Part shown: piece after piece, positions 53,323 through 64,000 of the stretch
Numbering within the stretch: position 1 is the stretch's first letter
How the letters are laid out: each line of letters starts with the position of its first letter
NCBI GenBank assembly: GCA_040081715.1
Contig: JBEBFY010000004.1
Span: forward strand, 124,001 to 188,000
DNA: 64,000 bases
Reading direction: 5' to 3'
From: CANKJK01 sp040081715
GTDB taxonomy: Bacteria > Acidobacteriota > Vicinamibacteria > Vicinamibacterales > UBA2999
Notes under the pieces: model-generated
Told to the model about the DNA's origin: nothing
Database searches by the model: none
The model's input: the letters and a program-made list of their open reading frames with translations, nothing else
Position numbers and translations under genes: made by a program

Positions 53323-54621
53323 ATGATGATGAATCTCGCGGTACTGGGCACGCAGTGGGGTGATGAGGGCAAGGGGAAGGTCGTGGACCTGCTCACGCCG
53401 CACTTCGACATGGTGGCGCGCTATCAGGGCGGACACAACGCTGGTCACACCGTGTATGTCGCGGGCCGGAAGTTCGTGCTGCACCTGATTCCGTCGGGCA
53501 TCCTGCATGCCGGAGTGACCTGCCTTATCGGCAACGGTGTGGTCATCGATCCGCAGGCGCTCTTCGCGGAAGTCGACGAACTCGCGACCCTGGGCATCCA
53601 CGTCGGCGACCGGCTGGTGGTGAGCGAAAAGGCGCACGTCATCCTCCCCTACCACCGGGACCTCGACCTGCTCTCGGAGGCCCGCCGCGGCGAACGCAAG
53701 ATCGGCACGACCTCGCGCGGCATCGGTCCGGCCTACGAGGACAAGATCGGCCGGCGCGGCATCCGCGTGGGCGACCTGCTCGGCGACCGTGAGGCGCTGG
53801 CCGTGGAAGTGCGCGAAAACGTGGCCGCCCGGAATCGCCTCATCGGCGAGAGCACGATGGCCTGGGAGCCCGTGTTCGCGCAGTTGCTGGTGGACGCCGA
53901 GCGGATGCGGCCCTGGGTCCGCGACGTCTCGCTGGAGCTGGCCGAAGGCATGCGCGCGGGCCGGCGCGTCCTGTTCGAGGGCGCACAGGCGACGCTGCTT
54001 GATATCGATCACGGCACATACCCCTTTGTGACCTCATCCAATGCCACCGTGGGCGGCGTCTGCACGGGGCTCGGCGTGCCGCCGCGTGCCATCAACGCCG
54101 TGCTCGGCGTGGCAAAGGCCTATACGACGCGGGTCGGCGAGGGCCCGCTCCCGACCGAGTTGAGCGGCTCGATGGCGGATCAGCTGCGCGAGAGCGGCAA
54201 GGAATACGGTGCGTCCACTGGCCGCCCGCGCCGCTGTGGATGGTTCGATGCGGTGGTGGTGCGGTACTCGGCCCGGATCAACGGGCTGGATGCGCTGGCA
54301 CTGACGAAGCTGGATGTCCTGGACGGCCTGCCGGAGGTGCAGATCTGCACCGGCTATGCAGTGGGTGGCACGGTCGTCACGGAGTTTCCATCCGACTTGC
54401 GCCTGCTGGCGGGCGCGTCGCCGCGCTACGAAGTCCTGCCTGGGTGGACGGCGCCGGCCAGCGGCGTGCGCTCGTTCAGCGCACTGCCCGCCAACGCCAA
54501 GGCCTATATCAAGCGACTGGAAGAGGTGACCGGTATCGCGTGCGCAATCATCTCCACGGGCTCCGACCGCGACGACACGATTGTGCGCGACGGGTCAGTG
54601 GCGGCAGGCTGGCTCAGCTAG
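53323..54621 (+). CDS. purA: Adenylosuccinate synthetase
   Basis: The 432-residue enzyme joins IMP and aspartate using GTP, the first committed step to AMP. Full-length motifs are visible: LGTQWGDEGKGKVVDLLTPH, YQGGHNAGHTVYVAG (catalytic His), KIGTTSRGIGPAYEDKIGRR, GTYPFVTSSNATVGGV, TRVGEGPLPTEL and GRPRRCGWFDAVVVRY. Three consecutive Met codons open the gene. The convergent rpoD-type gene ends 12 bases beyond. Confidence 0.97.
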   Translation: MMMNLAVLGTQWGDEGKGKVVDLLTPHFDMVARYQGGHNAGHTVYVAGRKFVLHLIPSGILHAGVTCLIGNGVVIDPQALFAEVDELATLGIHVGDRLVVSEKAHVILPYHRDLDLLSEARRGERKIGTTSRGIGPAYEDKIGRRGIRVGDLLGDREALAVEVRENVAARNRLIGESTMAWEPVFAQLLVDAERMRPWVRDVSLELAEGMRAGRRVLFEGAQATLLDIDHGTYPFVTSSNATVGGVCTGLGVPPRAINAVLGVAKAYTTRVGEGPLPTELSGSMADQLRESGKEYGASTGRPRRCGWFDAVVVRYSARINGLDALALTKLDVLDGLPEVQICTGYAVGGTVVTEFPSDLRLLAGASPRYEVLPGWTAPASGVRSFSALPANAKAYIKRLEEVTGIACAIISTGSDRDDTIVRDGSVAAGWLS

Positions 54622-54633
54622 GTTGCCAACCAC

Positions 54634-56130
54634 TCAGCCATGCAGGCTGAGTGGCGCGGTCCGGCGGCGCACCTGGAGCGCCCGCATCTTCTCGAGCGCC
54701 CTGACCTCGATCTGCCGCACGCGCTCACGCGTGACCGCGAGTTGCTGGCCGATTTCCTCCAGCGTGTATTCGCGTTCGCGGCCGAGGCCGAACCGGAGGG
54801 ACAGCACGTGCCGCTCCCGATCCGTCAGCGGCGCCATCGCCTGGGCGACCTCATTCGAGAGGTCGCTGTCGAGGAGCGCGTCCTCAGGGGAGGGAAGCGA
54901 CCGATCCTCCACCAGGGCATGCAGCTCCATCGCGTCGTCCTCGCCCACCCGCACGTCGAGGGAGGTCGGCGTCTTCTGGGCGTCGAGGAGCAGCCGCACC
55001 TTGTCGACCGGCATGTGGAGACGCTCGGCCAGCTCATAGGCCGTCGGTTCGAGGTTCACACTCGTGCGGAACGCCTTCCGCTCCTTTTCGAGCTGGTTGA
55101 TGGATTCGATGACGTGCACGGGCAGGCGAATGGTACGACCGGTATCCGCGATGGCGCGCGTGATGGCCTGGCGGATCCACCACGTGGCGTAGGTCGAGAA
55201 CTTGAAGCCGCGCCGGAACTGGAACTTGTCCACGGCCTTCATCAGGCCGAGGTTGCCCTCCTGGACCACGTCCAGCAGGGAGAGCCCCCGGTTCACGTAC
55301 CGCTTGGCGATGGAGACCACCAGCCTGAGGTTGGCCTCCATCAGTTCGTTCTTCGCCTGCCGGATCATCTGATCCGCGGCGTTGATGGACGACAGGCGTT
55401 CCCGCACATCGGCCAGCGGGAGTCCGGTGCGCGCCGCTACTGTGCGTCCGCGCACGGACCGCTCGGCCGGCGGAAGCGACGCGAGCTCGTTGACCTCCTG
55501 CGTGAGGGCGCGCGTAGTCGCCAGCACATCATCCAGGACGGATGGGCGAATGGGCTGCCCGTCGAGGTCGTGCCCGAGGCGCGTGTCCTCCTGCGCCAGT
55601 TCGTCGCGCAGGGCCGCCAGGCGCCGGGCGCCACGAACGGTGGGGATCTCCGCCTTCAGCGCTTCGATGCGCGCGCGCCGCCGCTTGGCGCGCGCCAGTG
55701 CACGGTGGACTGCGGCGACGGCGTCGGCGCCGGCCGTGCCCCCCTCGGGGAGCAGGACGAGCGCTTCGACGGGGAGTTCGCCGCGTCGCACTTTGTCGCC
55801 GAGGGCCAGAATCTGTTCAGCGGTTGATGGAAACCTCAGCAGGGCAGCGAGCAGAGCCTGCTGGCCCTGTTCCATCCGCTCTCCGAGCGCCACTTCGTCC
55901 GACTTCTTCAGGAGCCTGCGCTTCCCGATGTGGTGCAGGTACATCCGGACGAGGTCCACCTCGTCGCTCGGGGAGGAAGGGAGAGGGGTGTCTTCTTCGC
56001 TGTCGCGCGCCTCGGACTCGCGGCTCTCGTCCTCGCCGTCCTCCTCCTCAACCGGGCGATAGGCCTCCGGATTGTCCTCAAAGAGGGTGGATTCGGTGTC
56101 GAGCGCCGTAACGTGGGCGGTTCTGGGCAT
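54634..56130 (-). CDS. rpoD: Primary-type RNA polymerase sigma-70 factor
   Basis: The 498-residue sigma factor lacks region 1.1 but has region 1.2 (DLVRMYLHHIGKRRLLKKSD), a nonconserved spacer of about 170 residues, region 2 (NLRLVVSIAKRYVNRGLSLL, then FKFSTYATWWIRQAITRAIA), region 3 (EPTAYELAERLHMPVDKVRL) and region 4 (LTDRERHVLSLRFGLGRERE then TLEEIGQQLAVTRERVRQIE). ATG 56130 has a GGGGAG site. The acidic N-terminus and complete regions 2-4 suit a housekeeping sigma; a paralogue elsewhere cannot be excluded. Confidence 0.92.
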   Translation of the reverse strand: MPRTAHVTALDTESTLFEDNPEAYRPVEEEDGEDESRESEARDSEEDTPLPSSPSDEVDLVRMYLHHIGKRRLLKKSDEVALGERMEQGQQALLAALLRFPSTAEQILALGDKVRRGELPVEALVLLPEGGTAGADAVAAVHRALARAKRRRARIEALKAEIPTVRGARRLAALRDELAQEDTRLGHDLDGQPIRPSVLDDVLATTRALTQEVNELASLPPAERSVRGRTVAARTGLPLADVRERLSSINAADQMIRQAKNELMEANLRLVVSIAKRYVNRGLSLLDVVQEGNLGLMKAVDKFQFRRGFKFSTYATWWIRQAITRAIADTGRTIRLPVHVIESINQLEKERKAFRTSVNLEPTAYELAERLHMPVDKVRLLLDAQKTPTSLDVRVGEDDAMELHALVEDRSLPSPEDALLDSDLSNEVAQAMAPLTDRERHVLSLRFGLGREREYTLEEIGQQLAVTRERVRQIEVRALEKMRALQVRRRTAPLSLHG

Positions 56131-56336
56131 GGTGGACTCCCCTATGGTCTGTGCACGTCTGTTGCCAAGCTGCACCGGACTGAACACTAGGACGCAGCGC
56201 CGGGCGCCCGGGTTTCGTGGGGCATTTCTGCCAGGTCCGTGTCACCCAGTCAGACGTTCTGTCCGCGCAATTGGCCGGTCCACCGCGGGCGGCCAGTTGC
56301 GCAACGGGCGCTCTATCCGTCAGAGTCAGCAGGCAA

Positions 56337-57410
56337 ATGGGGATTCGACGTGTGCTGGTGCTCGAGGGCCAGGTGCCATTCGTGCACGGGGGGGCCGAAA
56401 TCCTTGTGCGGCAGCTGGTCGGCGCGTTCAAGGCGGGGGGCTACGAAGCGGAGCTGGTCTCGATTCCCTTCCGGGACTATCCGAGGGACGAGGTCCTGAC
56501 GCAGGCCGCCCTGTGGCGGCTCATCGACCTGTCGTCCGCCGCCGGGCAGTCCATCGACCTGGTCATCCCCACGAAGTACCCGAACTACCTGGTGCGCCAT
56601 CCCCGCAAGGTGGCGTGGCTGATGCACCAGCACCGCGTGGCCTATGAACTGGTTGGCACGCCCTTCAGCGACTTCGACCACACCGACACCGATGTCGGTC
56701 TGCGCGACCGGCTGGTGCGCCTCGACACCCAGGGCCTCTCGGAGTGCGCGGCGCGGTTCACGCTCTCGGAAACCGTCTCGGCACGCCTGCGGCAGTTCAA
56801 CGGCCTGGAGTCGCAGCCGCTCTTTCACCCGCCCAAGCTGGCCACCCAGCTCAGGAGCGGGCCGTATGGCGACTACATCTTCTTCGTGAGCCGGCTCGAG
56901 AAGGCCAAGCGCGTGGACCTGGCCATCGACACGATGCTGCACGTGGACACGCCGCTGAGGCTGCTGATTGCCGGTGACGGAGCCGCGCGCGTGGACCTGC
57001 AGGCCCAGATCGTGGCCCGCGGATTGGGCGACAGGGTCACGCTGCTGGGCCGCGTGTCGGACGAGGACATCATCCGCCTCTACAGCGGGGCGCTCGCGGT
57101 GCTGTTTGCCCCCTATCAGGAAGACTACGGGTACGTGACGCTCGAGGCGTTTCATGCCTCCAAGCCCGTCATCACCGCCACCGACTCCGGCGGACCGCTG
57201 GAGTTCATCACGCACGGAGTGAGCGGACTGGTGGCAGAGCCGACGGCCGAGGCCCTGGCGGCGGCGGTACGAGAACTGGCTGCCAACCGCCAGCGGGCCG
57301 CGGAGATGGGGGAGGCGGGTCGCCTGGTGGCTACCGCCATTACATGGGAGGGCGTCGTGGAGCGGCTTGTGGCTGCTGCAGGCCCCGAAGGAGCCGCGGC
57401 CGATTTCTAG
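56337..57410 (+). CDS. Glycosyltransferase family 4
   Basis: The 357-residue GT-B enzyme has an N-terminal donor-pocket turn (PFVHGGAEILVRQLVGAFKA), the linker FVSRLEKAKRVDLAIDTMLH, the phosphate-binding RLLIAGDGAARVDLQ and the retaining GT4 E-x7-E region in EDYGYVTLEAFHASKPVITA. It transfers a sugar with retention, probably into a surface polysaccharide. ATG 56337 follows an AGCAGG site. It faces the PreA-like gene tail to tail. The donor is not readable. Confidence 0.92.
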   Translation: MGIRRVLVLEGQVPFVHGGAEILVRQLVGAFKAGGYEAELVSIPFRDYPRDEVLTQAALWRLIDLSSAAGQSIDLVIPTKYPNYLVRHPRKVAWLMHQHRVAYELVGTPFSDFDHTDTDVGLRDRLVRLDTQGLSECAARFTLSETVSARLRQFNGLESQPLFHPPKLATQLRSGPYGDYIFFVSRLEKAKRVDLAIDTMLHVDTPLRLLIAGDGAARVDLQAQIVARGLGDRVTLLGRVSDEDIIRLYSGALAVLFAPYQEDYGYVTLEAFHASKPVITATDSGGPLEFITHGVSGLVAEPTAEALAAAVRELAANRQRAAEMGEAGRLVATAITWEGVVERLVAAAGPEGAAADF

Positions 57411-57464
57411 CGGCGACTGGCTGCGGTGCCTGCGGAACCCCTGCTGGTGACCGTATCCGTCACT

Positions 57465-57487
57465 CCCCGCCCCTCGGGGGGATGGGG
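57465..57487. terminator. GC-rich hairpin between convergent genes
   Basis: CCCCGCCCC and the following GGGGGGATGGGG can pair around a short TC loop, 55 bases after the GT4 stop and 8 before the convergent PreA-like stop. There is no T-tract, so termination here is only suggested by position. Confidence 0.3.
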
Positions 57488-57494
57488 CAGCACG

Positions 57495-58487
57495 TCACGG
57501 GCGCCAGCCCTGCAGCATGAGCATGTAGTTCGCGCGCTCGTACGCGTCCGGGTCGGGCACCCTGGAGAGGTTCAGATTGCCCCGCATCGCCCCGAGCGAC
57601 TCCCACTCGTGCTCGTGCATCCACGCCATCAGGTCGCCCAGCACGGTCCGGAGGTGCCCGGGTCCATGCACCAGCAGGGCCGACACCATCTGCGTGACGT
57701 GTGCCCCCGCCATGGTCGCTTTCACGACGTCGATCGCCGTGTGGACACCTCCGGTTACTGCCAGCGATGCCGTGACGTGGCCGGAGAGGATGGCCATCCA
57801 GTGCAGCCGCAGGCGCAGTTCTGAAGACTCAGAGAGGTGCAGCGTCCGGGTCGCGGCAAGTTCGTGGGGGTCGATGTCGGGCTGGTAGAAGCGATTGAAG
57901 AGCACCAGCCCGTCCGCACCGGCCCGGTCGAGCTCCCTGGCCAGATTCGCGAGTGCGGCGTAGAACGGTGAGAGCTTCACGGCCACCGGGATCGTGACCA
58001 ATTGCCTGACCTCACGCACCGTGTCAATGGCCTGGCCCTCGATCTCCGCGCTGGTCGTGTCGGGGTTGGTGGCGATGCGGTAGATATTCAGCTCCACGGC
58101 GTCAGCGCCTGCCTCCTCCATCATGTGCGCGTAGTCGAGCCAGCCCCCGGGAGTCGTGCCGTTGAGAGACCCGATGATGGGGATGTTGACGGCGGCTTTG
58201 GCCCGCCGGAGGTGCTCGAGGTACTGATGCGGACCCAGAGCGTACGCGTGGAGGCCTGGGAAGTAGCTGGTCGCCTCCGCGAACGACTCGCCCGGGTAGT
58301 CCAGATTCAAGTACTCCGCGATCTGCTCCCGGGTGATCTGTTCCTCGAAGAGTGACCGCAGGACGATGGCCGCCGCGCCGGCGTCCTCGAGGCGCTTGAC
58401 GCCATCGAGGTCGTCGGAGAGCGGCGATGCCCCTGCCACCAGCGGGTGGGGAAGTCTGAGCCCCAGATAGGTCGTGCTGAGATCCAC
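57495..58487 (-). CDS. Dihydroorotate dehydrogenase-like (PreA-type) flavoenzyme
   Basis: The 330-residue TIM-barrel FMN protein reads VDLSTTYLGLRLPHPLVAGA, then IPIIGSLNGTTPGGWLDYAH, AVELNIYRIATNP, IPVAVKLSPFYAALANLARE and LAVTGGVHTAIDVVKATMAG. It lacks the ferredoxin clusters of true PreA and the Cys/Ser of orotate synthesis is not obvious, so it is better called DHOD-like. The GTG 58487 has a GGAGGAG site and lies 1 base after the nifJ stop, so both are one transcript. It may take electrons linked to NifJ; the substrate is unknown. Confidence 0.88.
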   Translation of the reverse strand: MDLSTTYLGLRLPHPLVAGASPLSDDLDGVKRLEDAGAAAIVLRSLFEEQITREQIAEYLNLDYPGESFAEATSYFPGLHAYALGPHQYLEHLRRAKAAVNIPIIGSLNGTTPGGWLDYAHMMEEAGADAVELNIYRIATNPDTTSAEIEGQAIDTVREVRQLVTIPVAVKLSPFYAALANLARELDRAGADGLVLFNRFYQPDIDPHELAATRTLHLSESSELRLRLHWMAILSGHVTASLAVTGGVHTAIDVVKATMAGAHVTQMVSALLVHGPGHLRTVLGDLMAWMHEHEWESLGAMRGNLNLSRVPDPDAYERANYMLMLQGWRP

Positions 58488-58488
58488 G

Positions 58489-62058
<3,570 letters not shown>

Positions 62059-62240
62059 GCTGCGGCTGGTACTCCGCTGCGTGTGGGAGCAAGGCGCGTG
62101 CCCGGGTGCCGAGGGGATTCGCGGGGATGTTTCCTTCTGGCAGGAACCTGGAGTCGGGAAGTATTCCTGCCTGACCGAAATAACTCGCGGACTATGTGAT
62201 GACGGCGGGCGAGTGACTACCTGCGATGTGGCGCGACGGG

Positions 62241-62246
62241 TAATAT
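62241..62246 (+). promoter_or_regulatory. Candidate -10 box (TAATAT)
   Basis: TAATAT ends 12 bases before ATG 62259; a TGGAG stretch in between may serve as ribosome-binding site. It belongs to the P-loop gene, divergent from nifJ. Confidence 0.4.
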
Positions 62247-62258
62247 CGGCTGGAGCCT

Positions 62259-62933
62259 ATGAAACCCTGTGACTGTGACGCGCGCCACGTGCCGCGCCGG
62301 GTCGTCCTTACGGGCGGCCCTGGCGCCGGCAAGACCGCCGTCCTTGAGTTGATCCGCCTCTTCTTCTGCGAGCACGTACGGACGCTGCCGGAAGCCGCTG
62401 GGATCGTCTTCGCCGGTCAGTTCCCGCGGAGTGCGGTGCCGGCGCTGCGCCAGGCGGCCCAGCGGGCGATCTTCCACATCCAGCGCGAACTCGAGGCGGT
62501 TGCGCTGGTTGACAACGCTGCCGTGGTGCTCTGCGACCGTGGGACGGTGGACTGTGGCGCCTACTGGATGGGCGACGGAGACCTCTTCTCGTCGGTGGGC
62601 ACGACGCGGGCCACGGAACTGGCGCGGTATGACGCGGTCATCCACCTTCGGACGCCGACATCACGCGACGCCTATAACCGCCGGAACCCGCTGCGCATCG
62701 AGTCCATCGAGGAGGCTGCGCTGATTGACGAGCAGATCGCCTCGCAATGGTGCGATCATCCGCGCCGCTTCATCGTGGAGCCGTCCGAGGACTTCCTGCA
62801 CAAGGCGGCGCGAACGCTTGCGCTGGTGCGCGACGAAGTGCCCGCGTGCTGCCGCCATCACGTCGGCAATTTCTTCTGGGACGGTGACGGGAGGATGCAC
62901 GGGGCCGACTCCGAGCACCCACCGAGGGCGTGA
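62259..62933 (+). CDS. AAA-type P-loop ATP/GTP-binding protein
   Basis: The 224-residue protein has a clear P-loop VLTGGPGAGKTAVLELI near residue 18 and a conserved VVLCDRGTVDCGAYWM Walker B-like region near residue 90, the pattern of AAA_28-type predicted kinases. The N-terminal CDCDARH is unusual. No membrane segment. Function unknown, possibly a nucleoside or small-molecule kinase. Divergent from nifJ across a 200-base gap. Confidence 0.8.
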   Translation: MKPCDCDARHVPRRVVLTGGPGAGKTAVLELIRLFFCEHVRTLPEAAGIVFAGQFPRSAVPALRQAAQRAIFHIQRELEAVALVDNAAVVLCDRGTVDCGAYWMGDGDLFSSVGTTRATELARYDAVIHLRTPTSRDAYNRRNPLRIESIEEAALIDEQIASQWCDHPRRFIVEPSEDFLHKAARTLALVRDEVPACCRHHVGNFFWDGDGRMHGADSEHPPRA

Positions 62934-63177
62934 CGTGACCGCCAATCTCATCCAATGCCCGGCCTCCGCCACGTGGCGAGGCACTTCCGCGCAGGCCATT
63001 GGGAAGACGCCCGCGGGCCTGGCGGGGCGGTCGGGCGAATCACGGGGGCGCGCCGGCTGGCTGGTGCCGGTGACCCGCCGCGGTGACGTTGTTCCGGCTG
63101 AACGGTCATCCCCGGTTAAACTCTCCGGGTACAGTCGTGTGGTGAAACCGCGTGCACCTGCACGCAAGGAGAGGTTA

Positions 63178-64000
63178 ATGGGTCGACAGGCATTGATTCG
63201 ATACGCGGCGGCAGTTGCGCTGGTCGCCGCTGGAGCGCCAGGTCTGCAGGCGCAGGGCGGGGCCGCGCTCACCGGCACGGTGAGTTCGAGCCAGGAAGGC
63301 AAGATGGAGGGCGTGCTCGTCACCGCGCGCCTGGACGGCGCCAACTTCGACGTGACCGTGGTCAGCGATGCGCAGGGCAAGTACAGCTTCCCTCGCACGC
63401 ACTTGAAGGGTGCCGGCAAGGCGACCATCAAGACCCGGGCCGTCGGCTTCGACCTCGCGAGCGCCAATACAGTGACGGTGGACGCGGGCAAGGCCGCCAC
63501 GCTGGACCTGACACTCGACAAGGCGAAGGACCTGAGCAAGCAGCTCACGTCGACCGAGTGGCTGAACAGCATCGCGGGCACGGACGAGCAGAAATCCATG
63601 GTGCAGCGGCAGATTGAAAGCTGCACCTACTGCCACTCGATGGAGCGCATCGTGAAGTCGCGCCACAACGCCGAGCAGTTCATCCCGGTGATCAACCGGA
63701 TGTTCCGGTACTACCCCGACGGCACCATGGCCGGCACCGAGGTGCCGCCCCGCGGCCGCGCCAAGTTCCATGAGAAGGAATCGGCGGACATGTTCGAGAA
63801 GATGCCGTCGTGGGGCTATGCGCCCGGCGTGAAGAAGCCGGACCTGGCGGCCTATCTCGCCACCATCAACATGAGCGGCGGCAAGAGCCTGCCGACGGAC
63901 CTGAAGACGCTGCCGCGCCCGAAGGGCAAGGCGACGAAGGTGATCGTCACGCAGTACGACATGCCACGGAAGGACACCGTTCCTCACGACAGCGACGTCG
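63178..64000 (+). CDS. Secreted CxxCH/propeller protein, 3' end missing
   Basis: The ATG at 63178 has an AAGGAGAGG site and starts a signal peptide (IRYAAAVALVAAGAPGLQAQ). A carboxypeptidase-regulatory domain follows (EGKMEGVLVTARLDG to ATLDLTLDKAK), then CTYCHSMERI, a heme-c type motif, and the propeller begins at KVIVTQYDMPRKDTVPHD where the window ends. It is a paralogue of the 15608 gene: same domain order and shared phrases EG(K/R)MEGV, PVINRM and TQYD(M/F)PRK. At least 274 residues are present. Confidence 0.85.
   Translation, partial: MGRQALIRYAAAVALVAAGAPGLQAQGGAALTGTVSSSQEGKMEGVLVTARLDGANFDVTVVSDAQGKYSFPRTHLKGAGKATIKTRAVGFDLASANTVTVDAGKAATLDLTLDKAKDLSKQLTSTEWLNSIAGTDEQKSMVQRQIESCTYCHSMERIVKSRHNAEQFIPVINRMFRYYPDGTMAGTEVPPRGRAKFHEKESADMFEKMPSWGYAPGVKKPDLAAYLATINMSGGKSLPTDLKTLPRPKGKATKVIVTQYDMPRKDTVPHDSDV

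Overview
The window is GC-rich chromosomal DNA with tightly packed genes and reads as an Acidobacteriota chromosome, most likely the Vicinamibacteria group. This is inferred from gene content: an ankyrin / DUF1592 / DUF1552 secreted trio, a carboxypeptidase-regulatory TonB receptor of the Oar type, a DUF5916/CBM9 outer-membrane protein, two secreted CxxCH/streptogramin-lyase-like propellers, and a succinylase-branch DAP pathway. No 16S rRNA is present to confirm it. There are no rRNA genes, no CRISPR array and no recognisable insertion sequence. One tRNA gene (initiator tRNA-fMet) is present.

Layout. 1-5.5 kb: a GT2 glycosyltransferase cut by the left edge, an MBL-fold hydrolase and a large secreted PxKF protein ending in a strong stem-loop. 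5.9-6.9 kb: an AbiEii-like nucleotidyltransferase with a small upstream partner. 7.2-9.6 kb: a rubrerythrin / CCG-type Fe-S oxidoreductase / DUF3501 operon. 9.7-15.4 kb: a B12-binding radical SAM enzyme, then dapC, dapD and dapE, with an opposite-strand gene of internally duplicated sequence between dapC and dapD. 15.6-32 kb: mostly secreted proteins (CxxCH/propeller protein, cyclase, VOC protein, ankyrin/DUF1592/DUF1552 operon, DUF5916 barrel, a propeller/lipoprotein/TPR trio, PQQ-type propeller).

32.3-39.7 kb is a redox-regulation neighbourhood. A RegB/RegA (PrrB/PrrA) two-component pair, with the quinone-site motif GGPSNPF, faces a three-gene operon: Cys-rich BNR propeller, TlpA-like thioredoxin and stand-alone DsbD-alpha domain. 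That operon is divergent from a TonB receptor. The shared promoter region carries two copies of GCGAC-N5-GTCGC, the shape expected of RegA-family sites, placed almost symmetrically about 41-44 bases upstream of each inferred transcription start. This is the most coherent candidate system in the window.

39.8-44.4 kb is an accessory region: broken toxin-antitoxin modules (DUF433, DUF104 with a 10-codon PIN stump, a frameshifted ribbon-helix-helix antitoxin), one intact antitoxin/PIN pair, an 18-bp perfect inverted repeat, a small ORF and a large serine recombinase. The recombinase reading frame ends inside the antisense strand of tRNA-fMet, its stop codon overlapping the anticodon.

44.4-64 kb returns to core genes: ftsB-like, cutA, dedA, a Cys/Met-metabolism PLP enzyme, a SpoIIE-type phosphatase, RNase III fused to an N-terminal DUF2007 domain, an ATPase with Arg in place of the Walker A Lys, purA, a primary-type sigma-70 factor, a GT4 glycosyltransferase, a PreA-like flavoenzyme with nifJ, and a P-loop protein. 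The right edge cuts a paralogue of the 15.6-kb propeller protein. Several genes have a TANNNT box only 7-15 bases before the start codon, suggesting leaderless or very short-leader transcripts.
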